Below, piece by piece: positions 1-12,208 of a DNA stretch of 64,000 bases (within the stretch, counting starts at the first letter, position 1; each line of letters begins with the position of its first letter). The DNA is from Dichotomocladium elegans. Its lineage: Eukaryota; Mucoromycota; Mucoromycetes; Mucorales; Lichtheimiaceae. The DNA is taken from positions 434,001 to 498,000 of the forward strand of contig JAIXMN010000024.1 of NCBI GenBank assembly GCA_025716815.1. Reading direction: 5' to 3'. Made by a program: the position numbers and the translations under genes. The notes under the pieces are model-generated. The model was not told the origin of the DNA, made no database searches, and worked only from the letters and a program-made list of their open reading frames with translations.

Positions 1-1
1 C

Positions 2-1885
2 TTCAATGGTCGTCGACGACGCCTGGAGTGTCTGCATCAGCGTCGATGACCGCCGAATCTGCTCGTCGAGCGTGCTCTTTAACGTCCGCGTGGTCTCAAT
101 CGTCTCAAAAAGCTGCTCAAAGGGCTGCAGAAACTGCTGGCGTTGGAGCGACGAACTGCCCCCGCCACTGCCGCCTCCCCCAATGCCGCTCGTCGTCGGT
201 GTTGGTGGCGGTAAGGGTGGCCCATCACCGCGCGAGCTGCTGGTGCCATTGGTAAAGCCATGGTGAAATCCATTCCCGTTCACGCCCCCTCGCTGCTGTT
301 GCTGCTGTTGTTGTTGTTGGCCACTAAACATGGGCGACGCCACGTAAGGGTGATAGGATGACGGATGGGCAGTTAGGGGCGGTTGCTGTTGCGATGGAAC
401 GATGGGTGGAATGGCAAACTCTTGCTTATGGGGCGAGCGTTCCCGACTAGCTGTCAAGGGTGACAAGAGCGGTGCTAACGATTGACCCGGATGAAGCAGC
501 CCGCTTGTCCGGGGTGCGGTCTGTGAAGCCGTCGAAGGTGTATGATAGTAGTAATTTTGATTTGCTTTTTGTCTCAATTGATGTTGTTGAAGGTGATTGT
601 GCGAACGATGGCCGCCTGTCCCATTGCTCCCTTGCTGGTTGTGCGGGTGGCCGGAAGCCGCTTGCTGCTGTTGTTGTTGCTGCTGCTGGAAGAAGTTCGA
701 GTTGAGCGGCGCTGATCGAATCCCCAATTGACCATTGTACGACGGTGCAAAAATGGTTAAATTGCGTGCATTCTTGCCCTGCTTGGACAGCAGTCGTTTC
801 GACAGCAGTGTGGTAGGAACTCCCGATGATGGCTTCGACGATGTCGCAGACACCTGCTGGGTCTGTGAGCTAACGGTGTGGACCGGCTTAGGGAGCACGT
901 TGCGCATACGTGCCCGGTTGAACGTTGAAGAGGTCGAAGGAACCGTTGTATTATTTTCTTTTCTGGGATTTTCCTCGGAGCGTTGTTTCTTGCTCGAGGG
1001 TGGATCCGACGCAGACCTATTAAGATCATATGTTCAGTAAAGAAAAGAGGGCGAGACACACCCTCAATGCACACAATGTATATCTATACATATAAAGTCT
1101 TCTCCACCCTTCCTAGCGACATACCCGCTACGACGACGTGAACCATTCACATTCGACAAAACCTTATCCAAAGCCATTGGGTTGTTGCTCTGTTCCTCAT
1201 GCTGCTGCTGATCTTGGATGCCATGTGAGGCGCCAGGCGATGCTGGTACGAAAGAAGGCGAGAGTGGCTCGGTCTTGACCTGATGAAGCTGTGGCGACTT
1301 GGGGCCGTTCTGTGATGCGTTGTCCGCAGTATTGCTTCTCGGGAGATGCGGTGTTACTGCCGCAACCGTTGCAGCGGTAGAGACAGGCGGGTCCTCCCCT
1401 GTAACGCTGTTACTATTCGCATCGGTAGTGGAGGGTAATGGTGTGGCATGGGCAGGTACAGGGGCTTCGGAAGAGCTGGCAACTCCATCGGCGCTGCTTG
1501 CGATGGGCAATTCCAGGGGTATCCAGTCGCCAACAGTGACACGCTCAAAGCGAGAGACGGCATTGAGTATAGAGTCAGCTAGACCTGCACCGTAATCGTT
1601 TGGTTTCAACTTGCAGAATTCCGCCAACAGATATTTGTTGAGCGAGACCGCGGTCTCGCCGAGAAGTTTAGTGCTAAGGTAGAGATCCTTTGCATCACGG
1701 TAACAGTCGGGCGAGGTAGAAAGGACATCGGTCGCCAGAAAGGAATGACGAGGAAGGTGTGGGACGTTGAACAAGAGTGAAATGTCGGCAAGCTTGAACA
1801 GTAAAATGTCGGACCCTTCGATGTGGTAGACATAAAAGGGATTTTGGTCGAAAAAGTACCCCAGAAGCAATGCTCGCACTTTCAT
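2..1885 (-). CDS. Poly-Gln, low-complexity protein of unknown function (3' part, runs off the left edge)
   Basis: Two exons are visible: 1885-1125 and 1016 to beyond position 1, joined by a GTATGT-AG intron that keeps phase (GG|G). The second exon is open for the remaining kilobase although its frame is not ATG-initiated. The first ~130 residues look globular and mixed alpha/beta. The rest is low-complexity: Ser/Thr/Pro-rich, two poly-Gln runs, a Gly-rich stretch, then a heptad-like segment at the edge (LQRQQFLQPFEQLFETIE). A well-formed island, KNARNLTIFAPSYN, lies near residues 335-348 and may be a linear motif. I do not recognise the family; a transcription co-regulator would fit the composition, but that is a guess. 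Upstream of M1 the frame stays open for about 20 further codons without an ATG, so an additional 5' exon is possible. Confidence 0.6.
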
Positions 1886-2930
1886 CTCTTCTCGCAGGTC
1901 ATCAAGATCGCAAAGGAAGCCGCAAAGAAATAAATCTAACGTATCCTTTCCCTGGCTCTGTCTTCAGCGCGCGACCCCCTCCCCCAAAAGCTAGCCCCCT
2001 CCCTCCCCCATCTCATTTAGCGCTGCGCGGTGGTTGAATAGACTTTTTTCTTTTTTTGAGGCCCAATCCAACCCATCGCAGAGGACCATTGATGAAAGGC
2101 ATGCATGTACAGGCCCAAAAAGTTCCGCCTACGTCCAACCAGGGGTTAGGCTGTTGATAGAGCCTGAGCCTTGGGCGTCTGCAAGACATATGCGGGAGAG
2201 GGAGCGTATGTGTCCTTTTACCCAGATGCAGTGTGATTAGAGAGATACGGTTATTTATACAAATAGAAACATGCATAGAGACGAGCACATGCACCAAGCA
2301 ATAACTGGATCTAATCATGAACCTCTCCTCTTTACTTTCAATCTACACCTTCTACCCCCTTTGATCCCTCGCATAAACAAGAACTAGGCCAGCCTGTCAA
2401 CCGAAGCAAAGAAAACAGTACACAATTGTTTTCTTTGACAACGAAAATAAATAAAACTAAAAAAAAAAAATTGGAGAGTAGCATTTTTGAGCCAAAATAG
2501 GATAAAGATTAATTAATTGAGTGAAAATCCGATGTAACTTGTGCTACGTACCATCGACGAGGCTTCTGTCAAAACAAGAAAACGAGAAAGAAAACCTGGG
2601 GACAGAGACGTTACACCAGACTAGGGCGAGCGAGCAAGATCGGTTACAATCCTACCAAAGTGCAAGCCGTTGGGAATCGTCACCATCGAACATTGGTGAT
2701 CCCTCGATGTTCATGTGCCTTGATCATTTGGGGGCAGTCAGGTTTGAACGAGTAGAAATGCAAAACGAGAGCTTCTTTTCTAACGTGATTTAAAAATAGA
2801 TCTATTAAGTGTTGTAGGAACACGGATAGGAGTCATATTGCATGATTCGTGCATAACGCATAAGTAAAAAAAAAGTTTGGTCGTGCCACTGTATTCGATA
2901 TTTGTGAACGTGTGCCCTCCCTTTGCCTGC
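1886..2930. other. Intergenic, no gene seen
   Basis: This gap separates the 5' end of the poly-Gln gene from the 3' end of the first MFS transporter, both on the minus strand. It has pyrimidine-rich and poly-A/T tracts and only short ORFs with no protein-like composition. The C-rich stretch near 1975-2010 is probably promoter or 5' leader of the upstream gene. Confidence 0.6.
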
Positions 2931-5158
2931 TCAGTCATCTTGTTCATGCTTCACATCCATAGACCTGGTTGCCTCCGTATCATCCTTGGCAATGTTGGTG
3001 CTAGAGTTAGACGCCGCAGAAGCTCCCCATCGCACATTGGGCATGATGAGCGCGAGGATGATTGCAAGGCTCGATGCGGCGATAGGAACGATGAACATGT
3101 TTCTGATCGCTTCCATGTAAGCGTGTCTAAAAATCGTATAGTATGGGTCAGGGATGAGGCTGAGGTGGAAATAGTTCTTGGGAATTCCGTATTTGGCAGC
3201 AATGATAAGGACTTCGCGAGGAAGGCTAGTGAATTGGGCCTCTAAAAAGGTAGCAAACAGGGCCTGGAAAACAGCAATGCCAATAGCGGGTGCCATAAGC
3301 ATACAGAAGCTTATCTAAATAGGATGATGGAGAACATCAGAAAAAAAGTAGTCCTTTTCTCTCTCTTTCTTTTGACCCAATGTTGTGCGTACCAAAGCAG
3401 TGGCAATAGCAATGTCTTTTTCGTCCGCTAGCTCTTGAACCAGTAGGATTGAATTTTGTTGGCATAAGCCATAGCCAAGACCTATATATAATTCTGCGGC
3501 GTCAGGAGGATAATATACCTCTAACGATGTCATTTTTTTGATACCCGAGAAGGCAAAGAAGCCGGCCTGATAACCCCAGCTGGAATACTCGTCTGTGAGA
3601 TTGAAGAGTCCATAGCCGAGGGTGGAGAAACAGCCGCCAGCAAGAAGAAAGAACTTTGGATACGGGAATTTTTGGACCATGATGCCTCCAAATGCAGCGC
3701 CGAAGATGAACGCACCCATGTAAGGGATAAGGCGAATCCCAGACTGAGTACTATCCGCGCCAAACACTGATTGGTAAGCAATCGGTCCGTAGAAGAGTGT
3801 GGCAACGTAAGCAAGTCCGATGGAGCAGATGAAGAGGTAAACGACAACGATACGCCAGTCTCTGAGGAGGGCCGGTGGGAGAATCTGAAAAACTTTGCGG
3901 ATAAGCACATCAATGGCGGTATATCATGAAATCAGTTTACTTACAGGTTCTTTTGCGACTTTGATTTCGACATAGCAAAGTGCAAGGAATGCGACACCCG
4001 CGGCAACAAACGGACCAATTGAATGGGCGTCTTCCCAGCCATACTGTAAGAGAAACAAAATGTTAGATTTCGATCTCTCTCTCTCTCTCTGCGTGTGTGT
4101 GTGTATATGTGTGTGCTAAAAGCAATTACCATTACACCCCAGTTAAGTGCAAGTAAGAGGCAACACATCACACCCGTGACCAGCACGGTGCCGACGGAAT
4201 CAATGCGTCTGAGTTTATCGATCATAAGCTCCCCATGCTTCATGTGCTTGTTAGATTCGGTAAGGAGCAAAGCCATAAGAACGAAGCACACCCCGCCAAG
4301 AATCACAAAGAGCCAGAAATCCCAGCGCCATGATCTAAATAACTGTTATCATTCCCGTGCAATAAAAGAAGTGATTCTCCCCACATCTGCAGTTCCTGAC
4401 AGAAGACATACACGTAATCGACGAGGGAACCACCGAGGAGTGGACCAACAACACTAGCCAGACCAAACACGCCAGAGAGCAACGACGCTCCTCGAGGTCG
4501 ATACTGCAAAGGTGTTATGTCTGTAGCGATGACGAAAATCATGGCCATAATTGCACCACCACCGAAGCCCTGGATGGCACGCCCTGCAATTAAGCCGTTC
4601 ATTGTTGGGGTAAGGGCACAGATGAGGGATCCTAGCGTGAAGAATACGATGCCACCGAGAAGAAAAGGCTTGCGGCCGAAGATATCGGAGAACTAACAGT
4701 AGGAAAAGACAGAACAAAACCCACTGTAGCATTCTGTTATTATTGTCATTCCTTCGGGTCTTTCTCACCTTTCCAGCAAGAGGTTGCAATGAAATAACAG
4801 CAATGAGATAACCAGTTGCAATCCAGGTTTGGTTGTCGATATTATCCAACTCGGACGCAATCTTAGTCATCGACGGAGCAATCACCGTTGCTTGGACAGC
4901 GATTGTAAACAGCGATAGACAGAGCCCGAAATAGACGCCGTAGAACTGTAGTTTCTTCGCTCGTGTAGGGAACATCAACGGCGCTATCTGGGACTGTTGA
5001 GACGGCGAAGATGGATCCGAAGGATCATCGTCATGTGCATAGTTGTTGCAGGCGATCTTGTCGGCTACTGCTACTGCTGCGTCGTTCGATCCTCGGCTGA
5101 CCGACGCATCAATACGGGTCATTTCTCTGTCATGCATAGAAAGCTGTAATCTGATCAA
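2931..5158 (-). CDS. MFS drug:H+ antiporter (DHA2/14-TM type), paralogue A
   Basis: Seven exons: 5158-4769, 4692-4412, 4334-4130, 4043-3945, 3884-3545, 3481-3393, 3314-2931; 595 residues. The joined protein is a major facilitator of the 14-segment DHA2 class. A hydrophilic N-tail of about 70 residues is followed by TM1 and the conserved segments NQTWIATGYLIAVISLQPL, FSDIFGRKP (motif A), GRAIQGFGGG, GPLLGG (motif C-like) and SWRWDFW. The family exports toxic compounds, siderophores or secondary metabolites across the plasma membrane using the proton gradient; the substrate cannot be read from sequence. It is divergently paired with a paralogue at 8074-10254: all exon phases match, and exons 2, 4, 5 and 6 are 281, 99, 340 and 89 nt in both. 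Gene duplication in place is the simplest explanation. Confidence 0.9.
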
Positions 5159-5317
5159 TACTTGTCCTCCGAACTAACTCAGGATCCAGTCAGGGAGGAT
5201 ATGTCTTTATATATACCTTTGTACATATTCATACGCCGTTCCACAAAGCGCATGTATGACACACAGTACGGCAGACCAGGTGGAGCGATTTTATCATCAG
5301 ACATGAAACGTTCGTAC

Positions 5318-5656
5318 TCAAAGTCCGGCTCCTCTCCACTCGTATAAGAAGTCATTGTCCCAGTTAATCGCCATCAGCTCATCAAAGTAGAGTCTTTTAA
5401 ATATCATGCCATACTCAAATTTTTGTTCCTCTTTGTGTGTCTGTGCAACGTATTCATAGAGAATCGCCGCGCTTTTTTCTGTGGTCCAAAAATGACCAAA
5501 TCCCTGGACAGGTGGAAAGGCGGTGATCCTATCCTCCTTCTCGCGAGAGGACTCGGTTAATTCTTGCTTGTGTATCCATCTATTGTTTTCCTTGACTCTT
5601 GTCCGCCTCTTCTGCCGTTCTCTCCATGAAATTTCGATCAAACGACAAGCATACAT
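5318..5656 (-). CDS. Doubtful small ORF, 112 aa
   Basis: The ORF is ATG to stop with no low-complexity sequence and a natural-looking mix of charged and aromatic residues, especially toward its end (FGHFWTTEKSAAILYEYVA, then INWDNDFLYEW). I recognise no family, and no flanking exon can be joined convincingly. It could be a small gene, the last exon of a degraded gene, or chance. It lies in the long spacer between two transporters, with nothing to indicate function. Confidence 0.25.
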   Translation of the reverse strand: MYACRLIEISWRERQKRRTRVKENNRWIHKQELTESSREKEDRITAFPPVQGFGHFWTTEKSAAILYEYVAQTHKEEQKFEYGMIFKRLYFDELMAINWDNDFLYEWRGAGL

Positions 5657-8016
5657 GTAGCTATTAAACCCCGTCCAATTGAGTTTGCTTCAGGTGCATG
5701 TACTTTAATTTCAAGGTACACTAAAGATTTTCAACCGTGTGGGGCAATAACCTAACCTGCCTGGGATTCCAAAACTTACATACACTCCCCTGAGAGGTCT
5801 TGGTCAATGGATATAGAAATCCGTTGACAGATATTTCATTCCAGATGACATGTTGACTCTGACATGTTGTCCTGTTTACGCCGCATTGTATGTAGCAGCG
5901 ACTCGCGCAGTAACGGATCGATGCGGCAGCGGATTGGGAAGGTGGCTGCCTGATCCGGGTAAATTTTCGGAAATTCAATCCAGGTATAATGGGGTTGTGA
6001 GGCACCAAGAATATTTTCTGCGCTACGGAACTTGTCATTGCATATTCTTTTTCTATTATGGGTTAAAAACCGATTACGGTTCGTCTTTCTGAATTCTGTG
6101 TTTAAGCTGAAAGACGTTGACTTATAGTTTTCGCAATCCCGTTTTCGAGATAGTTATAACTATATGAGAAACAGCAGAAGATCCGACAAATTCCCCCTGC
6201 CCCTTGAAAGCTGCGTTGCTATCCTCCGGTCACCAGCGCAGAGATAATCAACCCACCTCCTGCTCTCTGTTCCTCCCTACGGTATAGCGCCCGTGTATGG
6301 TGCAGACATTGCGCTTGTATTTGATATCACCACATTCACAATACCCTCTATATAAATCGATGCTCGGATGGCATTCCACTTCGACCGTAGAAGATTCTTC
6401 CAGAAGGTTTCGAGTCGCTATGTGATATCGAATATGTAAAAAGAATCGAACTAGGACTTTTGACGCCGCAATGTCTTTGTTGCTTTGACCGATAACTCGG
6501 CCGAAGCATTGAAATTATGAAATGACGGTTGATAATGCGACGATGTCATTACCAGCCTTGTCCATTCTTAAGCAATCAAGCACTCTGCAATCTTTGGCTT
6601 TCGTAAGCACATCGAGTAGTAGCATCTAATACAGCATTACGGTCTTCGGCATTGTCTCACATGGGCATGGATATGATGTCGTCCATTATATCCACTCAAC
6701 GTTATTTTTTCTATAGCGCTAGAATCTCAAGCAGAAATATAGTTCCTGCATGCGATTTGAAGATTATGAGTTAAACAACAAGCCCTACCCCCCATCAAAT
6801 GATATGATCTTGGGGGGAGTGCAAGGCAATCAAATGTTGCGAAATCTCACTTTTCAGTTCCATGTGCGCCACACCAGATACACACCTGATTGCCTCACTC
6901 AAAAAGATGGTACATACAGCGTTGCTATGTAGCACGTTGTTAAAGTTCTAGTCTTCTAATTAACATAGTCTTGCTATGCGAATAGCTCTCGTCTTGGCTA
7001 ATTTAATCCTCCCAAGGTTATGACACCTATCGTAAGGCACTGCGGTTATACTTAGACGAACGCCATAGAGAAGCACCAATTAAGAAAGAGTGAGCATCGC
7101 ACATTGGTGAAGGGTTATAACTGCTGACATCAGCATGCCAAGACTTGCGTGCCAATTCCCGATACTCGTATGAAGCATGAAAAGCTGAAGTTTATCTTAT
7201 TTCAGACAACAAATTAAGGAGAACAATGAATGTCAGTGCGTATGTTTGCGTCGTATGATATACTATGTACGTATCTCGGCTTGGGGGAATGTGGCTCGGT
7301 GACTATTACTAAGTCGGAGATGGAATACGCAAATGATTATTGGGGCAAATTGGTTTTTCCGACATGCTCGATCTTGACAATGACAGGAAACGGAAAGCCA
7401 ACCCAGGGCGCTATAACCACTAACGGATTCAGTGCGAGATATTGAGTTCTATAAGCGCTCAAGTTCTTTTTTCTGTTGTATGCGCCCTCGGTGGACATAC
7501 AACTATTTAAACTTGCAAAGCAAAAAGTCCGGTGCGAACAAAACATGCCTGTGTGTGAATAAGTCCACCTCTTTTTTTATATCTAGTATTTCCTGTGTCT
7601 GGGATGGTGTGGAAGTGCTAAATTAAGAGCATGTGTGCATGAAACTGCTATGAACAGTCGTATTCCCTTGCAATTAGACGACGCTTTTGCTTATGGCTGG
7701 AGCGGCTTGTATAGCCTCACGCAAGCTCCCACCGAATACATGTGGGCCTGCGTCGTACAGAATTGCATTCCGGGAAATAGCCGGTAATGAAAACACGTTC
7801 CCGCTATATTGGCGCACTGGAGTTCATCATGAGGCTTTACAAAGTTTCATTCCCCCCAACATCGTCCACACATACTCGTTACAAATGACGGGCAGAGAGT
7901 TTAGCCCTCACATATATGGCTTCGGTTATACCAAATGCCCGAAATTCCGGAGCCATGTATAAATGCCAGTGATCCAAGGCTTCACCCACCCCTTTTCGTA
8001 AGCAAAAGCACACAGG

Positions 8017-8052
<36 letters not shown>
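8017..8052 (+). repeat. (CA)n(TA)n microsatellite
   Basis: A CA run passes directly into a TA run about 20 nt before the start codon of the second MFS transporter, so it lies in that gene's 5' leader or core promoter. Length variation here could affect expression; that is inference. Confidence 0.9.
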
Positions 8053-8073
8053 CAGTTATACATATTTATACCC

Positions 8074-10254
8074 ATGAAACTACCTTTCTTTTCTACTGCA
8101 AACACGAAGCAGGATGCAGCAACCATCCTAGCGGATGCGCGAACGATAACCGACGAAGGCAACAAGGAAAATACAGCACATCAGCAAAAGGACGTACGAT
8201 CCGCCTATGAAACAGCCCGGACGGTTGTCCTTGTCGCTGGTATTGTCATCTCGATGTTTACAATGTCTCTGAACAGCACTGTTGTCGCGCCGGCCATGTC
8301 CTTGATTGCCAGTGAGCTCGATGCATTTGAGAACCAGACATGGATTGCGACAGCATACATGGTGGCCATGAATGCATTCCAGCCACTCTCTGGAAAGGTC
8401 AGCAAAACGAGAGGCGAGCGGGCCTTTATTTTTTGAGCGTTTGTCGAATCATGCTCATCCGTTCACACACACAAATCGTTACATCTATCTAGTTCTCTGA
8501 TATCTTTGGCCGCAAGCCAGTATACGTCTTTGGTCTTTCTTTCTTCCTGATCGGATCTCTTATTAATGCACTCACGCCCAACATCAGTGGTCTCATTGCG
8601 GGGCGTGCTATCCAGGGTTTTGGCGCGGGTGGTGTCATCTCAATGGTATTCGTTGTGATCACTGATATTGCACCTGTTCAGTGGCTGCCACTGCTGCAGT
8701 CAATGCTTTCAGTCGTATTCGGTCTCGCCAGCGTCGTTGGTCCGCTCATTGGCGGCGCTTTTGTCGACTACTTGTAAGTGTCGTCCTCTAGAGGTCGATA
8801 TCTGTTGATTTTTACTAATCGAGCTTTGGGGCAACCGGAACGCTCTCTGCGTAGGTCCTGGAGATGGGATTTTTATCTCAATGTGATTCTTATGGGTCTC
8901 GCAACGATAGTCATCGTTTTTCTCTTCAAGGAGACACGAGTCGAAACCCGTGCAGAGTCCTTCCGAGATAAACTCAGGCGCGTTGACTTTCTGGGTCTGA
9001 TCTTTTCGATTGCATTCATCACATGCCTATTGCTTGCGCTCAACTGGGGGCCAGCCGTAAGTTTTACTGTACCGAGTCATTGTCTAGACGCAGCACTGAT
9101 TAGAACAATTGGGTATCCTTGCTTAGTACGGCTGGGGCAGCGCCCACGCTTACGGTCCTTTTATCGCTGCCGCAATCTCGCTTGGCGCGCTCATCTATGT
9201 CGAGGGTTGGGTTGCAAAAGAGCCAGTACGTCTGAAAAAAAAATATGCAATGTCAATTAAACGGAATGGGTTCAACTAAGATGGTTTAATTTAGATCATG
9301 CCTCGCGAAGTCGTCCTCAACGGCAAGGTCCTCACACTCTATCTGTTCATGATCTGTCTCGGCATCGGATTCATTGGAACGCTGTTCTTTGGGCCGATCC
9401 TCTTTCAATCTGTTTTTGGTGCGAACAGCACTGAGTCCGGCATCCGCCTTATTCCTTACATGGGATGCCTTATCTTCGGTTCGCTCTCCAGCGCCTCATT
9501 CATGCGATTGTTTCCCTACATCAAATTCTACATCTTGGTGGGCGCATCAAGCAACATTATCGGCTATGGCCTATTCTACACCGTCAACGAATCCTCCAAC
9601 TGGGGTACACAGGCTGGTTTCTTAACGTTTTGCGGTAAAATCTCTTTCTTTCTTCCTATATTTCATACAATACATTTACACGGATTTTCCGTATGGTGGG
9701 GGTTAACTCTGCCTAGGTTTGGCCTATGGTCTTTCGCAACAAAATGCAATGCTTGCAATTCAGGCTGCTGCAGGCAAAGAATGGATGGCTGTCGCCACGA
9801 CGCTGGTAGGTGATGTTGGGAAAAGAGTTGATATGATCCTTTTCAAGGTAGCTCATCTTTTATTATTATTTTTGGACAGAGCAACTTTTTTATGATGCTT
9901 GCGTCCTCTATTGGTGTTGCCATCTATCAGACGCTTTTCTCTGTCTTCCTCAAGAACGAGATTTCGCAATTACCGGGTGAGGTACTCGCCATCGGTGCTC
10001 AATATGGAGCTCTATCAAACTACCTTCATATCCGTGACATGCCTGTGGCGTCCCAGGCTCCTATCATAAGCGCCTACATGAACGCGCTCCACAGCGTGTT
10101 CATTGTTCCTCTTATTGCTGGAGGCGTTGGTGTTATATGCGCTGCGTTCGTTGCTAACATTCGATACGGCGATTCGCAAAACCAGAAGGAACGGCTGCCA
10201 TCCGTGCATGATGACATGGAAAGCCAGGAAAAATCGGGCACTGACAGATACTAG
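8074..10254 (+). CDS. MFS drug:H+ antiporter (DHA2/14-TM type), paralogue B
   Basis: Seven exons: 8074-8397, 8493-8773, 8855-9056, 9127-9225, 9295-9634, 9717-9805, 9880-10254; 569 residues. Domain order and motifs match paralogue A: a hydrophilic N-tail, NSTVVAPAMSLIASELDAF, NQTWIATAYMV, FSDIFGRKP, GRAIQGFGAG, GPLIGG, SWRWDFY, then C-terminal helices and a hydrophilic tail. It should export small molecules across the plasma membrane in exchange for protons. Protein identity with A is clear in every exon, but the N-tail and C-tail differ, so the duplication is not recent. The two are transcribed divergently and may share regulation. Confidence 0.9.
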
Positions 10255-10806
10255 CATGGAGCGATGGGCGTCCATCTTTCAATAGAAAATATAATAACCA
10301 TGTCTAAGCTACCTCCACTCCTTCCGCATATATATATATATACACCTTTTCATAGATTCTGTAGTTAAACTGTTTGGTCTATTTAGCGCGTATGATAGAT
10401 ATGTATTGCAATTTCAATAAATATATGATATGCTGACAAAGCTTCAAAAGCAGGACCACAAGCACCTCAAGCGCTATTGTCTCACACTAGTAGACACTAT
10501 CTGTGGCACATATACATGAGCAAATTTTTTATGTCGGGGCCCTTTGCGCATATCCACTTCGGTAAGTTCCTCGCTCATCAAGTTGTCTGAGATGATAAAA
10601 GAAAGTTTGGCCCTGTCCCAGCAATATATCGCGCATTTATTTCTCTCACTTTGTCTCTTTTTTCGGGTGTATCCCATGATCTGTAGACAATCAACGAGCC
10701 GCTTTTTTCTTTTTTTGATATGTGTTACTTCTTTTGTTTAAAAATCTCGGGATTAACGCGATCATTTTTGTTCTTCTCCTTCTTTTCCCCCTTCGCACGT
10801 TCCCTC
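10255..10806. other. Intergenic between MFS paralogue B and the GTP/GDP carrier
   Basis: Both neighbours are on the plus strand. The gap has a TA microsatellite near 10327-10342, AT-rich 3' sequence with several AATAAA-like signals after the MFS stop, and a pyrimidine-rich tract (10760-10800) directly before the carrier's ATG. No gene is seen. Confidence 0.6.
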
Positions 10807-12208
10807 ATGTCCCCTCCCGCTCTCACCGGAAAGTCTGAATCAGGTACGGCTCGGTTTCTGGGCAGTGCCAGTTCAGGTATCTTGGAGCTGCTTATATTCC
10901 ACCCGGTTGATACGGTTGCCAAGCGGCTTATGAGCAACCAAAGCAGGGTAAAGACGTGGCGGCGATTAACATACGTGGGCTTGATGAATTAAAACTGGTG
11001 CACGCGCATGCTCTGTCTCAATCTCTCTCTTCCCACTCCCTTGTATAGATTTTTGGCGGCGGCATAACGTTGGATCAGAGCAGAGCTGCGTTGACCAAGA
11101 TCATATTCAAAGTAATAGATAGATCACAATACAACCCCCTTCCCGCTACACCCCCCCCGGACGGCAAATAAAAGGGAAAAGCCGAAGAGACAAGATAACC
11201 GACGGATATGTTGTGTTCTTTTTTTGTTGCTGATGTGTAGGACGCGGCGAACGAGGCATTTTTGAAAAAATATGCTTCGCTGTTCCCAGGTCTTGGGTTT
11301 GCAGCAGGCTACAAGGTGGCGCAGCGAGTTTACAAGTTTGGAGGCCAACCATACGTCAAGGACTATTTTAACGCGCACCACAAGAGCACCTTTACTGCAA
11401 TTTTTGGTGAAAAGACGGGCAAAACCATGATGCATGCGACTGCAGGAAGGTAGGTTGCAAATGGAGCAAGTATTTTTTTTGGAGGGACGGGCAATAATAA
11501 TAACCCGATTTTCGTTGGCTACGTACGTAGCGTCGTTGGCATCGGTGAAATTGCCTTGCTCCCCTTGGATGTTTTAAAGATCAAGCGGCAGACAAACCCC
11601 GAGGCGTTTCGTGGACGTGGCTTCTTGACCATCATCAAGGATGAGGGGATGGGGTTGTACCGGTAAGGAAATTGACGAGAGGTGAAGGGAGGGCTGCACC
11701 ACCGTCTGCGCTTCTGAGGCTTACATTAGCAATGTAGCGGCGCTGGATGGACGGCTGCGCGAAACGCACCAGGGTCTTTTGCTCTGTTTGGCGGCTCTGC
11801 CTTTGTCAAGGAGTATGTCTTTGGGCTTGATAATTACAGCACCGCGACCTTTTTTCAGAACTTTTGCTCTTCGATCGGTGGGGCTGTGGCGTCCATCACC
11901 GTAGCCGCGCCCTTAGACGTTGTGAAGACGCGTATCCAGAACCGTAATTTCGACAATCCCGAGTCGGGCGTCAACATTATTAAGGACTTGGTCAAGAGGG
12001 AGGGCTTATCTGGGTTCTTCAAGGGGTTGACCCCAAAAATTTTGGTGGTACGATATATATATATATGACACCAACTCACCAGAAAGCAGCTGTGGCTCAT
12101 GCACATAAACCTTTGGATTTGGATTAGGTTGGACCAAAGCTGATTTTCAGCTTCACTGTGGCACAGCAGCTCATTCCATTCTTTGACACCATCATAAAAA
12201 CGCGCTAG
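10807..12208 (+). CDS. GGC1: Mitochondrial GTP/GDP carrier (SLC25 family)
   Basis: Six exons: 10807-10947, 11049-11111, 11241-11449, 11531-11662, 11738-12047, 12128-12208; 311 residues against about 300 for the yeast protein. It is a three-repeat mitochondrial carrier with signatures PVDTVAKRL, PLDVLKIKR and PLDVVKTRI. The first repeat HPVDTVAKRLMSN and the C-terminal GPKLIFSFTVAQQLIP are characteristic of Ggc1/Yhm1 rather than other carriers. The yeast homologue exchanges GTP and GDP across the inner mitochondrial membrane and affects iron homeostasis and mtDNA maintenance. All introns are GT-AG and phases close exactly. Substrate assignment rests on family resemblance. Confidence 0.92.

Larger units (their letters stand above)
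5159..8073. other. 2.9-kb spacer between the divergent MFS paralogues
   Basis: This is the shared upstream region of the two transporters. TATA-like AT runs lie at about 5204 (minus gene) and just before 8074 (plus gene). One 112-codon ORF is listed separately. The remaining ORFs are short and lack recognisable composition. The spacer is far longer than other divergent promoters here (for example 227 bp at 45 kb), so it probably holds decayed or inserted DNA, but I recognise no element in it. Confidence 0.5.
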
